Of a DNA stretch of 64,000 nt, positions 31,928 to 42,768 are shown one piece after another. The stretch spans positions 85,042,677 through 85,106,676 of the forward strand of contig CM069441.1 in assembly GCA_035610835.1 (NCBI GenBank), given 5' to 3'. Position 1 is the stretch's first letter. Each line of letters opens with the position of its first letter. The position numbers and the translations under genes are program-made. Under the pieces are notes generated by a model, which searched no databases, was not told the origin of the DNA, and saw only the letters and a list, made by a program, of their open reading frames with translations. Origin of the DNA: Ophiura sarsii (lineage: Eukaryota; Echinodermata; Ophiuroidea; Amphilepidida; Ophiuridae).

Positions 31928-32684
31928 ATTTGTTGTTTTAAAAAGCTATTTTGATTGGATTTTAGGAAGATTTAACATACTTTAGAACCCAGCCTTGCAT
32001 CAAATCTTGGAAGTGCATAATTTACACTGTAAACCACTAATATTTCACGCTAAACATAACCCTGCCTTGCGTTCTTTGGCCTGGGGATTTATAGGTCACC
32101 GTACAGATTTCCAAGGTGGGCTGTTACTTGGACAAAAGTATCTACCCTTTGAATTATAGAAAATAGAGCTAATGCTGTGTTTTCCTCCTCTTTTGCAGTT
32201 TTATAATATATTGACCTCTCATTATACTAGGTTTAAATCAGTTGGGTTTGGGGGAGAAATGGACAGGCCGACCCTATCAGAAGTTTTCATGAATGGTAAC
32301 ACAACAATTTGTTTGCCTAATGTTTTTACTTCTTGACACATTTTTTGAGTACTTCCGTAAATTTGCCAGTTTCATCAGAAAATTTAAAAAAAAAGTAAAC
32401 CAACTTTGATATCCATAGGAGAGCATGATGCTGTTATATATCCTTTCAAACTGTTGCACTTCATTCCGTAAAAGACCATTTACTAACTAACATCAGTTCA
32501 CCTGTTAATAAATGTCAATTTTTGATGTGCAATAAATAACCCTAACCGCACTGAATCTCACTACATGTAAATCTCACTGCCAGAAACTATCTCCAGGCAC
32601 GTGCTGCTGCATTGCCGCGATGACGTCACCTACCGCAGGCATATGTGGCCACGGAGTTTGTGGCCGCATATGACCTAGGGAGTT

Positions 32685-32752
32685 AGCTCAGTTGGTAGAG
32701 GGACAGACTTGGGTGCGGATGGTCCGGCGATCGAATCCCGGGGGGTGCTGGG
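32685..32752 (+). repeat. tRNA-derived SINE head
   Basis: GGAGTTAGCTCAGTTGGTAG contains a near-perfect A box, and GCGATCGAATCCCGG a degenerate B box at tRNA spacing. The acceptor stem does not pair well and the sequence runs on into a C-rich tail, so it is read as a SINE rather than a tRNA gene. Confidence 0.6.
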
Positions 32753-33784
32753 TGATTTTTCGGGTCAAAAATAGCACTTTTCCCCCCCCTCCCCCCGATA
32801 CGCACAAAAAACTAGCTTTACTGGTTAGGGTTAAAGTTATTACAGAATTATTCCTGTAGAGATATTGATTAAGACACATTATGTCTTACACCTTTTATGA
32901 TCTCATGGATGATTCAATGATGTTTCCAATAAAATCTTTTCAGTTAATTAAGGGACATTACTTCCATATTTGCTTTGCATTGTATGATCAGAAGAAAAAT
33001 CTACTTCCTTTGATCCATAGACCATAGGACATCCATTGGAAGATCCTGTATCTTGTCCGATAGTGTGTGCAATTTTTGAGCCTTTCAAGGGCTATATTAG
33101 GATTAATAACCAAGAAAGCAAGATATCTCGCCTACAATCGCGGCCATAATTAGTTGGAACATCCATGTAATAATGACCCTTTCGTGCGTTCCCGTTTGCG
33201 CAAAATGTACACTATCAAAACATTGCTGTCTTTGACGGAAGGCTTAAAGCCTTTCCTAAACATTAATAACTCCCCCCTCCCCACTGGGCAATGTTGGCCC
33301 TTCCCAGTATCCCGTAACCCAAAAATCATGTTTCAACATTGATCCAGGGGGAGAGGGGGAGTTTTTAAACACACGTATAAAAGTGTTCCAACAATATTGG
33401 CCGAGATTGTAGATACACAGGGGTAGAATTTCGGCGCGAATCGATTCGCGCAGGAACAAAGCAGCGGGAATCAAATCTGAAAAAAATTGATTCTCGCAAC
33501 AACAAAAAAATACTTGACTGTCTTTATATCTACCAAGTAAAACAAAGGGGACACAAAACAGGTCATACTCAGTCTCATTACATTTTTCATTGACTCATCA
33601 ATATGGGCAAACATTTTTTGATTCACGCAAAGTTGTTGCGAGAATCAATTAATACACGGTTTGCGTGAATCAATGATTCGCGCGAGTCCTTATCTGCGGG
33701 AATCAAATTTAGAAAATTTGATTCCCGCACTTGGAGACGAATTTCTAGGCCTGATACACTGGATTATGACCCATCCTTTTCATA

Positions 33785-33860
33785 GAGCCTTCGTGGCCTA
33801 GTGGTTAAGGCATTGGCATATATTACGCCAGAGGTACCCGGTTGGAATCCGTGCGTCGGT
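33785..33860 (+). repeat. tRNA-derived SINE head
   Basis: GCCTTCGTGGCCTAGTGGTT (A box) and CCCGGTTGGAATCCG (B box with C to G change) occur at tRNA-like spacing. Not a clean cloverleaf. Confidence 0.6.
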
Positions 33861-34010
33861 ATTTTGCTTCATGATTTTCTAGGGTTGTCTATCTGTTTCA
33901 TTGTTATTTATAGGATTAATATATTATAAAATTGATTTTGGATGACATTGACATACCTCATCAAATCCCCAACTTGTAATAATGTTGACAAATTGTTTTC
34001 TTTCACTCAG

Positions 34011-34831
34011 GTGTGTACAGCAGCAGTGAGAAAAGTGTCAAGAGTGGGCTTAGCATAGATGTTTACCTTCCAACACCTACGATGGAGGATTCATTCATGG
34101 ATGCAGACCAGACACAATCATCCATAAGCACTCCTGTCAACACGCCCAGAAAGATAATCACTGTACCTGGCTTTGTTAGTGCAGAAACAACAGGTCATGA
34201 TGAAGATACGGAGAGAAAGACTTCTTTAAGGTACTCAGATGATTTTGATAGCTCTAAGAACTTTGAAACCACTGGTGAGGAGCAAGAACTGCGTCATTTA
34301 TCCAATTCAAGTTCTGAGAGTGATCAATCGGCAGCAGACTCGCATACCGACGATTCCTCCGGTGAGTCCAATGCCAAACAATCCAGTGCTTCTTATCATT
34401 CCAAAATGAGCGATGTCCCACAAAGGATTCAGCAGAACTCTGGTATTTCAAAGACACTTGGCACCAGACACCAGCTGCCTGCAAGATTGCATCCAGGGTT
34501 GGCTATGCCACAACCCCTTCTGTCCACTAGGTCTCCAGTGCCTCTGGCTGGTAAGCGGCAATCCTCAAGGCCTTCCATTCAGGTCCAACCACCCATTGAT
34601 AGCCCAGATGAAGATGAGGTTACACAGGATGCCCCTCCAACTCCCAAACCAAGAACTCATTTCCAGCAGACAGGGAGTACGCTATCTACTGCTTCGCGGC
34701 CTCTTGACAATCTCTCATCATCAGAGTTTGGTACAAATTATTCAGGAAAAGAGGATGTTACTGGATCTGAGAAAGACAAATCTGATGACAATTATTCTGA
34801 GGAGTTTGATAGTTCTGACAGCAGTTACTAA
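34011..34831 (+). CDS. MAP10: MAP10-like gene, exon 3 with stop
   Basis: The acceptor TTTCACTCAG is followed by two bases that complete Gly with exon 2, then VYSSSEKSVKSGLSIDVYLP. The exon encodes about 273 residues of acidic, Ser-rich sequence and ends at TAA. Two related motifs are visible: RYSDDFDSSKNF near the start and NYSEEFDSSDSSY at the very end, along with PTPKPRT and TPVNTPRK, possible phosphosites. The three exons keep one frame over 995 codons. No polyadenylation signal could be fixed, although AATATAAAATAG occurs near 35150. Confidence 0.8.
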
Positions 34832-35169
34832 GCAAGCTCAAACAAAAGACATATTATGGTCATTATTCAACATTGTTTTGTTAAAGTTTGATCAGTTCCA
34901 AATTGGCGAAGCCTCCTTACAGTAGCGAATGAATACAATAGGACGGGGCGCGCATGAAGGCAGCAAGCGCACTGTAAATCATTTGCGTGACTTGTGCGTG
35001 TGACCAACACCGTGTGCGTATGACAGTGACCATAATTGCGTTGCGTGCATACGATTGCAATACTTTTTCGTGCGGAGAGAAAAAACCCGAATATTTGGAA
35101 CTGATTGAACTATAGCTTCAACCAACAGTTATACCTCTTTTTCTGCAGAAAATATAAAATAGTATTCAT
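34832..35169 (+). other. Probable MAP10 3' region
   Basis: Non-coding sequence after the stop. No clear AATAAA was seen close to the stop. The SINE duplication begins at about 35170. Confidence 0.4.
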
Positions 35170-35768
35170 TTTAACCTAACCCCCCTGAGTGCTAAAAAAT
35201 GCTAATCCAAAGTCCCTCTCCAAACGCATGCGCCGTCGGTTTTCGATGACGTAGTCAACCGAGCCTATATAATGAGTGCAGTATACTACACGAATGTGTA
35301 GCTGAGGGCCGTGGCTTAGTGGTTGGAAGGTGGGGCTTGAGAACGGAGGGTCCCCGGATCGAATCCCGTCAGGTTCCCGGAGATTTAGTTGGTGTTTTTT
35401 CCTCGAAAATTGTGATCCCGGTCAAAAATCCTAAGCCGGGGTTAGGGTTATGGTAACATTTTTAAATTTTTTGTGTGTGTGTTCTATTAACCCTAACCCC
35501 CGTGAGTGCTAAAAAATGCTAATCCAAAGTCCCTCTCCAAACGCATGCGCCGTCGGTTTTCGATGACGTAGTCAGCCGAGCCTATATAATGAGTGCAGTA
35601 TACTGCACGAATGTGTAGCTGAGGGCCGTGGCTTAGTGGTTGGAAGGTGGGGCTTGAGAACGGAGGGTCCCCGGATCGAATCCCGGCAGGTTCCCGGAGA
35701 TTTAGTTAGTGTTTTTTCCTCGAAAATTGTGATCCCGGTCAAAAATCCTAAACCGGGGTTATAATCTA
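35170..35768 (+). repeat. tRNA-derived SINE, tandemly duplicated
   Basis: Two nearly identical units (from about 35178 and 35492) share CCCCCTGAGTGCTAAAAA (or CGTGAG), a TATATAATGAGTGCAGTATA block, the tRNA-like head TGGCTTAGTGGTTGGAAGG with CGGATCGAATCCCG, and GTGATCCCGGTCAAAAATCC. The period is about 314 bases. A and B boxes are at 35310-35385 and 35625-35700. The few differences indicate a recent tandem duplication. Confidence 0.8.
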
Positions 35769-35954
35769 CTCCATCAAATGATCAATTGTTCAGAACTCTT
35801 GGCCGGTTTTAGGGAAATGTAGTGGGCGGACCACACTGGTGTGTGATGGCCTGTATCCATGTGTTTAATAGGTGAGAATGTGTGATTAGTGCAATGTCAG
35901 TGCATTCAGATTACATCACAAGGCATTGTGTAATGGCATTGTGTAATGTCATCG
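35769..35954. other. Spacer before short tandem repeat
   Basis: Nothing recognised; early degenerate copies of GCAATGTCA appear from about 35890. Confidence 0.35.
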
Positions 35955-36137
35955 CAATGTCAGTGCAATGTCAGTGCAATGTTCCTAGCAATGTCCTTGC
36001 AATGTCAGTGCAATGTCATTGCAATGTCATTGCAATGTCAGTGCAATGTCAGTGCAATATCAGTGCAATGTCATTGCAATGTCAGTCCAATGTCATTGCA
36101 ATGTCAGTGCAATGTCATTGCAATGTCATTGCAGTGT
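35955..36137. repeat. 11-bp tandem repeat (GTGCAATGTCA)
   Basis: About 16 copies of GTGCAATGTCA / TTGCAATGTCA in head-to-tail order. The period of 11 means 33 bases, or 11 codons, per three units, so several frames stay open and give Cys/Met/Ser-rich peptides. These are artefacts of the repeat. Confidence 0.9.
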
Positions 36138-36718
36138 GTTATACATTCTAATGCGAGCTGTACTGTAAGTGGAAGCTATGTCAACTTTTATCCGCTGACG
36201 TTGGCCGATGTGCAAACGACGGAGTATGAACGCACCTTTACTTTGTATAATTACACACGCACATGTATTGCAACTTTTCATGAAATACAAACAATTTTAA
36301 AGTCGTCTTATGTTTTAATATGAATGGTCTTATATGGAGTCCAAATCAAAATACAATACAATCTGAAATGACATGGGGTGCGGAAGTTTGTTTATTCTAG
36401 TTTATCCTGTTCTGAAATATGTCAGTTCCTGAAAGTATTTTGTAATTTGGACGTCCATATAAGTCTAGTTAATTTTGCTTTTTTATTTTGTAAAAGCAGT
36501 TATTCTATCTCTAATTGGGAGAAGGATCAACATTTTGCTTTTAAGCCTTTTTGAAAATGATATATGGTTATGCGACACTCAGTAAAACTATACCATAGAC
36601 GGTCAAAATAAATTAAACAGAATTTATTTGTTACAAAATATGTCGTTTACTTGCATACAATGTAATTAAATAGTGCAGCGATAATAACACCCGAGGTTGC
36701 ACAAGTAATTATTATAAT
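36138..36718. other. AT-rich DNA, no gene seen
   Basis: Nothing recognised between the short tandem repeat and the duplicated MITE block. Confidence 0.4.
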
Positions 36719-37464
36719 GACAGCATAGTATAGAATATTACATGTATGTACCACAAGTGTTGTGTTATTCCAATCATCTTAACACCATCCATGCGGCAGG
36801 TGTCTGCAGACAACATTCCAAAATTTCATAAAATATTTCAACAAAAAAAGGCAACATTATTGAATTTCATTAACATATTTGGAATCATCATGAGAATTGC
36901 ATTGAAATAGTGACAGTTAACTATCACTGATTGAAATAAGGACAAACATGCCTAGTATTGGTTCAGTATTCCTTGAGATACATGTACGATCATATTCATA
37001 TACAAGTTACAATTTTGGGCCGTATTCTCGTACTAAACACGGTTTTAAATTAAAACCGTGTTTAACTAAACGCGTGTCTAACTTAAACGTGTGACAGCAC
37101 AGTATAGAATATTATGTACCACAAGTATTGTGTTATTCCAATCATCTTAACACCATCCATGCGGCAGGTGTCTGCAGACAACATTCCAAAATTTCATAAA
37201 ATATTTCAACAAAAAAAGGCAACATTATTGAATTTCATTAACATATTTGGAATCATCATGAGAATTGCATTGAAATAGTGACAGTTAACTATCACTGATT
37301 GAAATAAGGACAAACATGCCTAGTATTGGTTCAGTATTCCTTGAGATACATGTACATGTAGATCATATTCATAAACAAGTTACAATTTTGGGCCGTATTC
37401 TCGTACTAAACACGGTTTTAAATTAAAACCGTGTTTAACTAAACGCGTGTCTAACTTAAACGTG
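36719..37464. repeat. ~367-bp tandem duplication containing MITE pieces
   Basis: Units at about 36719-37085 and 37086-37464 are almost identical. Each has a CGCGTGGAAAGTG-family copy with decayed ends (CATGCGGCAGGTGTCTGCAG, ACATGCCTAGTATTGGTTCA), followed by the left end of another element (TTGGGCCGTATTCTCGTAC). The near-identity points to a recent event. Confidence 0.85.
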
Positions 37465-37882
37465 AATATTTAACAAAACACAATTTTTAAACTCTGCAAA
37501 TCTTGTTCCCAGTGTGGTCCTGCGTTGATTGTATACAAGTTATTATTTCATTGTGGCCCTAATGGGTTACAATAGATATCGACCGAATGCCTTAAATACA
37601 CGGTACTTTAATTTAAAGACTACACTATCCGCAGTCAGCTTGCAGCAGGCACGGTTGAGTGATCATTCAAGGCATACAGTTGGTGCACGAGTTTAGTTAA
37701 ACGCGCACTAAACTACCCCCATACCCATGTTTAAAGTTAAACACATTTCGGCGAGTTAGACGCGTGTTTAAGTAAAACAAATGTACGAGAATCACATTTA
37801 GTTAAATGCTGTGTCAAAAGTCAAAGCTAGAGGCGTGTTTAGCTTAAAACGGTGTTTAACTACGTACAAGAATACGGCCCAA
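37389..37882. mobile_element. Element with TTGGGCCGTATTC termini
   Basis: Left end TTGGGCCGTATTCTCGTAC with TAAACACGGTTTTAAATT. Right end AACGGTGTTTAACTACGTAC then AAGAATACGGCCCAA. The interior has many GTTTAACTAAACGCG-type inverted words. It is about 494 bases with no frame. A solo left end of the same type lies at 37016-37085 because of the tandem duplication. Confidence 0.75.
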
Positions 37883-38522
37883 TATTTGTAACTTCTCTCC
37901 TAATTTTAAGATTATAAAGTGTACCCCATTTTTATGATCACTCTACAGTTTTTAAATGTGATAATCATAATACATTTTAAAATATAGGGAGGTTATTTTG
38001 CTAAACCTGTCCAGCAGGTTTCTGGTAAAGTTTTAATCAAACAACATGATAAGAGAATGGGTACATTACAATAGAGCAACACATTCTTCAAGAGGGTAAT
38101 TCTGGCCAGATATTACATTGCACTTGACCTAAAAAGTAATGGTTCACCCAAATTCCCCCTTTTCAGATGGACCCACACAGAGTAGAACAAACTAATATTA
38201 ATTCTCAGGGTGACAACAAAAACCTGTTCTATGGGCAAACAGATATCTCAGGTAGGGCATTGATTTTTTTTTAAATTCTATTTGCAAACAAAATTTCCAA
38301 AATTTCTCAAAAAAATTCAAAATATTTTCAAAATGAATTCAACATTTTTCCAAAATAAATTTCTACACATAAAAAAAATTGACATTTTTCAACTAAAATT
38401 TGTTAGCATTTGTTTAATTAAGAAAAATAGGTCGATTAGACCTGTAGAACAGGGGTTGTTTCTTAGCCCTATTCTTATTATAAAACATTGATACATGTCT
38501 GCTTGGTATCTTGGGTATATTT
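37883..38522. other. AT-rich DNA, no gene seen
   Basis: Nothing recognised. The phrase GAAAAACCCTGTTCTATGGGCA is weakly echoed by CAAAAACCTGTTCTATGGGC (38217 and 39434), a short dispersed repeat. Confidence 0.4.
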
Positions 38523-38909
38523 ATATGCAGCGATGGAAATACCCACATAACTTTCCACCCGGGGTTGACTTAGGAACTACACACTTTGTGGAATTAGAAT
38601 ATATCTAACCATAGACAGTTACCTTCTACATGTATATGTTCTAACCCAACCTTTATAAAAAGAAATAAATCAGTTGAAAAAAGTGGTCTTAGTGGGAATC
38701 GAACCATGGACCTCTGCATTGTAAAGCATGTAAGTCTTCCACTAGACTAGTGAGGGGAGAACCAAGACATGATTGTAATCGCTCTTATTATTACGGAATA
38801 AAGCTATACTACTGTTATGATCAATACATACAATATTATTAATAGAGCTGTGACACACATGATCGTCAACCCCGGGTGGAAAGTCATGTGGGTATTTCCA
38901 CTACTGCAT
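38523..38909. mobile_element. TIR element carrying an internal tRNA-like sequence
   Basis: The ends are long inverted repeats of about 46 bases (ATGCAGCGATGGAAATACCC at the left; GGGTATTTCCACTACTGCAT at the right, with GGGGTTGAC/GTCAACCCC inside). The minus strand at 38682-38757 has an A box (TAGTCTAGTGGAAG) and an exact B box (GGTTCGATTCC). A second member with a decayed right end is at 63152-63378. A DNA-type element with a Pol III-type promoter inside is unusual; a SINE captured by a MITE is one reading. Confidence 0.75.
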
Positions 38910-39559
38910 ATTTATATCTGTATCTTTTTAATCTAATTTCTGAAAAACAGTACTTATTGAGGTTAATAGTCATCCTTTGAAAGATACACAATTAACACAT
39001 TGTCTCTCAATTTCATTGTCCTAAAGAAAAGACCAGGATGCCAAAACCCTATTAAATGCATGTATGGACAAAATGCATTGAAGCTAAACAATTATGTTGG
39101 TTTTTAATTATGTCTACTGACGTAGGATATGATAGGTCATGATCTAGTAAAAAAAACCATTTGTTATTCATTTTCAAAGATTGAATTGGTTATTTGCATT
39201 TATACAATTTTAAGCAGTGTTCTGTATTTTTTTATTTAGAGTTCTGAAAATGGATCCCAGTATGCATACTTTGATTCATGCATTCTTTGCACATGATTAT
39301 TAATTAGTTACAGACATACATGTATAGGGACTTCACAATTAAAAAGACCCCATTTGTGAAAAATTAAATCGCACCTGTTACACATACCATTGATGCATCA
39401 TTGTAATAAATAAGCATCGTGGTTAGGCAACGGAAAAAACCCTGTTCTATGGGCAAACGGACGACGTCTCAGATAGGTTCGGTTAGTACATTTTTGTGTA
39501 TTTTCAACTATTTTCGAAATGTTCTAAAAAGATTAACGAAAAAGAGAACTTTAGGTCCC
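38910..39559. other. AT-rich DNA, no gene seen
   Basis: No gene and no clear element. Confidence 0.35.
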
Positions 39560-39965
39560 AGATTCTGGACTGTACTAGTATCGGGCGTTACTGGAACACC
39601 CAGTATCATAGTACGATACTAGTACAACATTAGTGTTACAGTATTGGTCGATACTGGGACATATAAAATGTACAAGTATCAGGCGATACTGGAACAAAAA
39701 TAGGTACCAGTATCGTTCAATACTAGGACAAATAACACTGGTAGCATGTGTACTGGTATCGCCCGATACTTGAAATTAAAAATGTTCCAGTATCGCATGA
39801 TACTGGAACACAATTTGGTGTTCCAGTATCGCACGATACTGGAACACCAAATTGTGTTCCAGTATCGACCGATACTTGAACATTAAAAACGTACCAGTAT
39901 CTAGCGATACTGGCAACTTTTATGTTCCAGTATTGTACTTTACTGGTATACCAGTATCTGGAACC
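39560..39965. repeat. Array of about ten palindromes (CCAGTATCG-CGATACTGG)
   Basis: Each unit is itself a palindrome of the form GTTCCAGTATCG..CGATACTGGAAC, repeated about ten times with 25-45 base spacing. The best copies are at about 39784-39809 and 39819-39844. Two neighbours also form a larger palindrome through ACACAATTTGGTGT and ACACCAAATTGTGT. No coding frame fits it. Confidence 0.85.
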
Positions 39966-40261
39966 TAAATTATACTTTTTCCAAATTAATGTTTCCAAAA
40001 AAATTGTTGATTTTTAAAACAGAGTTGGGTTTATTTTTGTTGCCAGATCTTGACTACAGTCATGTACTTTACAAGAAAAGCAATCTTGGGAGCCATGATT
40101 TTTATTTTTAATTAAGGGACATAAAACCAATTTTGAAAGGAAATAACAGTAGTGTTACACTTATTTATGAATTTCTTACTTTCTAATAAGGAATCTTCTG
40201 TCGTTTTATGTGTAAAAAATGAATTAATGTTTGTAATGCCATGTTAGGATTATATTTCGAT
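39966..40261. other. AT-rich DNA, nothing recognised
   Basis: Spacer between the palindrome array and the next MITE. Confidence 0.35.
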
Positions 40262-40625
40262 ATTAATGGTGGCTGTTCCGATCACTTTAGCTATTTTTAC
40301 CCATCAACATATTTTTATATCAAATGAAACCCCATATCTTTCTCATTATTTTTGTAAAATGTTTGGTGCAAGATCAGTTCTATTTAGACGTTAGACATGT
40401 AGGGCAAAATGCATTGGATTACCGCCATAGGTGGTTAACCAACCGGTCAGTTTGTGTACTATACATACTCAATGGGCACATACATGTCACCTTGTGCTTC
40501 TAAAATAAAAACCATTGGAGTTATACAACTCAAATTTTGAAATACAACTATTTTAAGGATGACCCTTCATGTAGAATAGAAACATCAAGTTGAAAATCGG
40601 GCCAGCAATCGGAACACCTACCTTT
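40262..40625. mobile_element. MITE with AAAGGTAGATG termini, copy 2
   Basis: Shares the interior of 13780-14108 in inverse orientation to its ends (TTCATGTAGAATAGAAAC, CTCAATGGGCACA). It ends ATCGGAACACCTACCTTTAA; the left end GGCTGTTCCGATCAC is decayed. Confidence 0.65.
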
Positions 40626-41347
40626 AATGTTGAGATAAACAGGATATTTCAAAACATTTCGCCTGTTACAGCATTGACCCTAATGGTTGCAGCATTATTT
40701 AATTTCTCCCTCAGGCTATTCCATAGTGTACCGTCATACCATTTGTAAAGGTTAAGGCCTAAAAATAAATTGTTTTGTTTGTTACCCCCACCTTACTCAT
40801 GAGTAGGAGTTGGCATCAATATTGTTTTTCTTTTTATTCTTCTTAATTCTTTTCTCAATTATGAATTGTCAAATGATGTGTAGTAACTAACCAAAATGTC
40901 CTACAAATAAATGTGCTAGGTAACGTTTCAATTCATAGATGCTTATTTAAAAATAACATTTTTACAATCTAGAACATCAAAATGTTCAAAAGAAAAGAAC
41001 CTTTTTTGTGTGTAGAATTTGGGAAAATTTGGGTAAAGGTATTCTTTTGTACGGTAAACTCTTGTTTTTCTTTTGAGTTGTTGACAATTTAAGGTTGGGT
41101 GGTGGAGGACAAGCACGCTAAGGCATGTTATGATGTGACACTGGAGTTACTCAACCATAACACAGCGTGGCAAAGGCAGGTTCATTGTCAAAAATAGAGA
41201 AACCTGCCAAACCAGGCACGCACCAATACAAATAAGCTACATGATGTTTGACAACTGAAATTAATGTGTTTTATTCACTCAGCTAACACAACAGTAACCG
41301 TATGTCTGGATTCCAGACCAGACATATGGCGTTTTGATTCACAGCTT
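40626..41347. other. AT-rich DNA, no gene seen
   Basis: Nothing recognised except a small inverted motif TATGTCTGGATTCC / GGTCCAGACATA-like at about 41299-41329 (GTCTGGATTCCAGACCAGAC). Confidence 0.35.
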
Positions 41348-42235
41348 ATATTATTTTTAAAAATCCATCACAATATTCTCATGGTGGTGTTCATATACAT
41401 ATTTACAGATTATACAAAAATATAATAATTTATAAAGCACAAACATAAAAATATTAATAGAAATATACATATATATAAAATATACATTAACAGACATTAA
41501 CTGAATTTGAAAAATGAGGGTTAAGAACCATTATAGATAGGCCATAATTCACTTTTGAGAAAATTGGGTTTGGCTAACATAATAATCCATAAACCCATAC
41601 ATTTTCAGATAACCAAGTCTCTGAAAATCTCTGGGTTTGACAGATTATATGACAAATGATCAATTGGTTCTGAAAACTATTTTTGTATCCAAATCTGAAT
41701 GTCGCCAAAAGCGAGTTACAGATTTCTAGCGCTCAACACTTGAAATATCATTTAATTATGTTATAATTATTGTAAATTGAATAATTGATGTATTATTTTA
41801 AAAAATCCATCACAATATTCTCATGGTGGTGTTCATATACATAATTTCAAATTATACAAAAATATAATAATTTATGAAGCACAACCATAAAAATATTAAT
41901 AGAAATATATATATATATATAAAATATACATTAACAGACATTAACTGAATGTGAAAATTGAGGGTTAAGAACCATTATAGAAGGGCCATAATTCACTTTT
42001 GAGAAAATTGGGTTTGGCTATCATAATAATCCATAAACCACCACATCTTCAGATAACCAAGTCTCTGGAAATCTCTGGGTTATGCAGATTATATGACAAA
42101 TGATCAATTGGTTCTGAAAACTATTTTTGTATCAAAATCTGAATGTCGCCAAAAGTGAGTTACAGATTTCTAGCGCTCAACACTTAAATATCATTTAATT
42201 ATGTTATATTTATTGTGAATTGAATAATTGATGTA
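41348..42235. repeat. ~443-bp tandem duplication
   Basis: Two units, about 41348-41790 and 41791-42235, are nearly identical (for example AATCCATCACAATATTCTCA, GTTACAGATTTCTAGCGCTC). They differ mainly in the length of an AT microsatellite (ATATATAT) and scattered bases. No gene. Confidence 0.9.
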
Positions 42236-42768
42236 TTTCCAGTATATCCACTACAAACTGTCACACAATGCACTCTCAATATTCAAATACAGTGTGTCAC
42301 AAAAGAGTGTTGACAGTTTTACAAAATAAGAGAAATCCATGCTGCAGAGTGATTTGAAGAGCTGAGATATTATTGATAAGAGCGATAAATAAAATACTGA
42401 ACTAACCGCAATTATTAATTTTTACAGAGTTATAAATAAAGTCACCCTTTTCAGCTATAAACCCTTATACATCATGAGCAATTCGGTAAAACTCATCAGT
42501 TTGATAACTAACTCATATTATTTACCTTGTTCACATATACTCATTATATAAAGATATGATTTTGCAATTCAGGAATGTCTCACTTGGCTTTGGAGTCATT
42601 TTTACATGATCACTTTCTTAAACGCTGTACATTTACAATCAAATGTGGCAATGTTATCTTAAATTGTTGTACTTTTCTTTTGGGACACCCTTCCCCCCTT
42701 CTTATGGTACTATTTGCAGTTTTTGGATGCACTGTAAACAAAAGTTCTAAAGGTATGTATGGTGAAAT
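42236..42768. other. AT-rich DNA, no gene seen
   Basis: Nothing recognised. A 78-codon frame at 42575-42811 has no family features. Confidence 0.35.

Larger units (their letters stand above)
31928..34010 (+). other. MAP10 intron 2, remainder
   Basis: No exon was seen. It holds two tRNA-like SINE heads (32685-32752 and 33785-33860), a C-rich stretch at 32782-32800, and unrecognised AT-rich DNA. A cluster of GAATCAA/TTGATTC words occurs at 33435-33730 (TCGCGC-GAATCAA), a degenerate short inverted repeat. Confidence 0.5.

Noticed and set aside
32685..33860. Functional tRNA genes at the tRNA-like sequences
   Set aside because: A and B boxes are present, but acceptor and anticodon stems do not pair well, and the sequences recur with SINE bodies. 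SINE heads are the better call.
35882..36323. Open frames of 89 and 125 codons rich in Cys, Met and Ser
   Set aside because: They are translations of the 11-bp GTGCAATGTCA repeat in different frames.
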